A DNA stretch of 64,000 bases from positions 21,383 through 85,382 of the forward strand of contig JBKPDY010000031.1 in assembly GCA_046728155.1 (NCBI GenBank). The letters are read 5' to 3'. Positions 62,499-64,000 of the stretch are shown here, in pieces. The DNA comes from CAWDLX01 sp046728155 (GTDB lineage: Bacteria > Actinomycetota > Actinomycetes > Mycobacteriales > Micromonosporaceae). The notes beneath the pieces are model-generated. The model was not told where the DNA came from. It saw nothing but the letters and a program-made list of their open reading frames with translations, and did not search any database. The stretch's first letter is position 1, and every line of letters starts with the position of its first letter. Position numbers and translations under genes: made by a program.

Positions 62499-64000
62499 AT
62501 GCCGAAACAGCTGCGTTCAGCAACGTCCACGCAGGGTCGCAACATGGCCGGAGCCCGAGCGCTCTGGCGCGCCACCGGCATGACCGACGGCGACTTCGGT
62601 AAGCCGATCGTGGCGATCGCCAACTCGTTCACACAGTTCGTGCCCGGCCACGTCCACCTGCGCAATCTGGGCGCGCTGGTCGCCGACGCGGTCGCCGAGG
62701 CCGGCGGAGTCGGGCGTGAGTTCAACACGATCGCCGTCGACGACGGGATCGCCATGGGCCACGGCGGAATGCTCTACTCGCTGCCGAGCCGGGAGCTGAT
62801 CGCCGACGCGGTCGAGTACATGGTGCAGGCCCACTGCGCCGACGCGTTGGTCTGCATCTCCAACTGCGACAAGATCACGCCCGGCATGCTGATCGCCGCG
62901 CTCCGGCTCAACATCCCGACCGTCTTCGTCTCCGGCGGCCCGATGGAGGCCGGCAAGACCGTCGCCGTCGACGGGGTCGTGCGTTCCAAGATCGACCTAA
63001 TCGACGCGATGATCGCGTCCGCGAACGAGGCGGTCACCGACGACCAGCTCGGCGTCATCGAACGTTCGGCCTGCCCGACCTGCGGCTCCTGCTCGGGCAT
63101 GTTCACCGCGAACTCCATGAACTGCCTGACCGAGGCGATCGGGCTCGCCCTACCCGGAAACGGATCCACCCTCGCCACCCACGTGGCTCGCAGGGGCCTC
63201 TTCACCGAGGCCGGTCGGCTCGTCGTCGACCTGGCCCGGCGCCACTACGAGGACGACGACGATTCGGTGCTGCCGCGAGCGATCGCCAGCCGACCCGCGT
63301 TCGAGAACGCGGTCGCGCTCGACGTGGCAATGGGCGGCTCAACAAACACCGTGCTGCATCTACTCGCCGCCGCCCGTGAGGCCGAGGTCCCCTTCAGCGT
63401 GGCCGACATAGACGCCATCTCCCGCCGGGTGCCGTGTCTGTCCAAAGTGGCGCCGAACACTCCCACCTATCACATGGAGGACGTGCACCGGGCCGGCGGC
63501 ATCCCGGCGATTCTGGGCGAACTCCACCGGGCCGGCATGTTGCGGACGGAGGTCCACAGTGTCCACTCGCCGTCGTTGGAGCGGTGGCTGGCCGACTGGG
63601 ACGTGCGCAGCGGCCAGGCCACCCCGGCGGCGGTGGACCTGTTCCACGCGGCCCCGGGCGGCGTACGGACCACCGAGCCGTTCTCCACCGGCAACCGATG
63701 GTCCACACTGGACACTGACGCCATCGAGGGCTGCGTGCGTGACGTGACCCACGCCTACAGCCGCGACGGTGGGCTTGCCATCCTGTTCGGAAACCTCGCG
63801 CCGGAGGGGTGCGTGGTCAAGACCGCGGGCGTGCCGGAGGACCGCCTCACCTTCCGTGGCCCGGCCAAGGTCTTCGAATCCCAGGAGTCCGCGGTCGAGG
63901 GGATCCTGCGCGGCGACATTTTCCCGGGCGACGTCGTCGTCATCCGGTACGAGGGCCCCCGCGGCGGCCCGGGTATGCAGGAGATGCTCTACCCCACGTC
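62499..64000 (+). CDS. ilvD: Dihydroxy-acid dehydratase IlvD (3' partial)
   Basis: The frame is open from ATG 62499 to the window end (about 500 residues of an expected 610-620). It starts MPKQLRSATSTQGRNMAGARALWRATG and has CISNCDKITPGML and CPTCGSCSGMFTANSMNCLTEAIGL, the iron-sulphur cysteines. ALDVAMGGSTNTVLHLLAAA and RGPAKVFESQESAVEGIL follow. IlvD makes the 2-oxo acids of Val and Ile. It is the long, E. coli-like form. GGGAG lies 13 bases upstream. It is divergent from ilvB. Confidence 0.95.
   Translation, partial: MPKQLRSATSTQGRNMAGARALWRATGMTDGDFGKPIVAIANSFTQFVPGHVHLRNLGALVADAVAEAGGVGREFNTIAVDDGIAMGHGGMLYSLPSRELIADAVEYMVQAHCADALVCISNCDKITPGMLIAALRLNIPTVFVSGGPMEAGKTVAVDGVVRSKIDLIDAMIASANEAVTDDQLGVIERSACPTCGSCSGMFTANSMNCLTEAIGLALPGNGSTLATHVARRGLFTEAGRLVVDLARRHYEDDDDSVLPRAIASRPAFENAVALDVAMGGSTNTVLHLLAAAREAEVPFSVADIDAISRRVPCLSKVAPNTPTYHMEDVHRAGGIPAILGELHRAGMLRTEVHSVHSPSLERWLADWDVRSGQATPAAVDLFHAAPGGVRTTEPFSTGNRWSTLDTDAIEGCVRDVTHAYSRDGGLAILFGNLAPEGCVVKTAGVPEDRLTFRGPAKVFESQESAVEGILRGDIFPGDVVVIRYEGPRGGPGMQEMLYPT

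Noticed and set aside
62209..62583. A plus-strand ORF of 124 residues across the ilvB leader
   Set aside because: Its residues do not resemble a protein, codon bias is wrong, and the region is explained by the attenuator hairpins and leader peptide on the other strand.

Overview
The window is a gene-dense, very GC-rich chromosomal segment of an actinobacterium. Evidence for this is the frequent GTG starts, a HU protein with a long Lys/Ala tail, a SepIVA-like protein, an LprG/P55 pair, CofC for F420, a GlnR-type operator and an NdgR-type IclR regulator. The gene set and the style of the intergenic repeats suggest Micromonosporaceae or a close relative, but this is inference; no rRNA or other decisive marker is present. 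Gene order closely follows the Mycobacterium tuberculosis chromosome from about Rv2918c (glnD) to Rv3003c (ilvB1), so most of this is conserved actinobacterial backbone with local insertions.

Layout. 1-441: tail of an SGNH acyl-esterase. 637-4723 (minus): nitrogen operon amtB-glnK-glnD with a GlnR-like box upstream. 4955-7208 (plus): lprG and the P55 lipid exporter. 7261-14743 (mostly minus): a phosphotransferase, ftsY, a DinB protein, a degenerate HAD-like protein, smc and a small coiled-coil protein. 15072-15707: a spherulin-4-like protein. 15757-19940 (minus): sepIVA, DUF177, rpmF, plsX, rnc, mutM. 20069-24963 (minus): a DhaL/FakA-like kinase protein, recG, rsmD, coaD. 25100-31241: rpmB, thiL, an Lrp-type RAM protein, a DUF3515 protein, ddl, a Cys/Met-metabolism PLP enzyme, gpsA and plsC. 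31491-37419 (plus): cofC, a cold-shock-like protein, ppk, CYTH-CHAD and mutT1. 37524-40871: hupB, leuD and leuC, with divergent ndgR. 41045-50619: envelope and transport genes, tRNA-Glu(CTC), tRNA-Gln(CTG), an FAH-family enzyme, an MFS protein, LemA, an M48 protease and small membrane proteins. 50832-64000: cimA, a PRC-barrel protein, gluconokinase, a tyrosine phosphatase, ilvE, leuB, serA, ilvC-ilvN-ilvB and the start of ilvD, which runs off the window.

The right half is a branched-chain amino acid region: citramalate synthase, LeuBCD, IlvBNCDE, an adjacent NdgR-type regulator, and two transcription attenuators with short leader peptides. The cimA leader reads MTRPTSLSIID (tandem Ile codons). 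The ilvB leader ends IRVLM (Ile, Val, Leu codons). Both end in terminator-like hairpins with T-runs. The middle holds a polyphosphate and nucleotide-hygiene set (ppk, CHAD, MutT1) as in mycobacteria.

The most unusual content is intergenic. A GC-rich element (copies near 17315, 31266 and 56829) is flanked by short direct repeats that look like target duplications and sits at start codons or SD sites. A second, 62-bp element is tandem at the gluconokinase start and has a single relative near 8128. Several long hairpins include a related pair at 460 and 19333 and a shared-stem pair at 32393 and 62168. Downstream of cimA lies a 37-bp near-perfect copy of an internal cimA segment. I see no phage, CRISPR, transposase or defence system.
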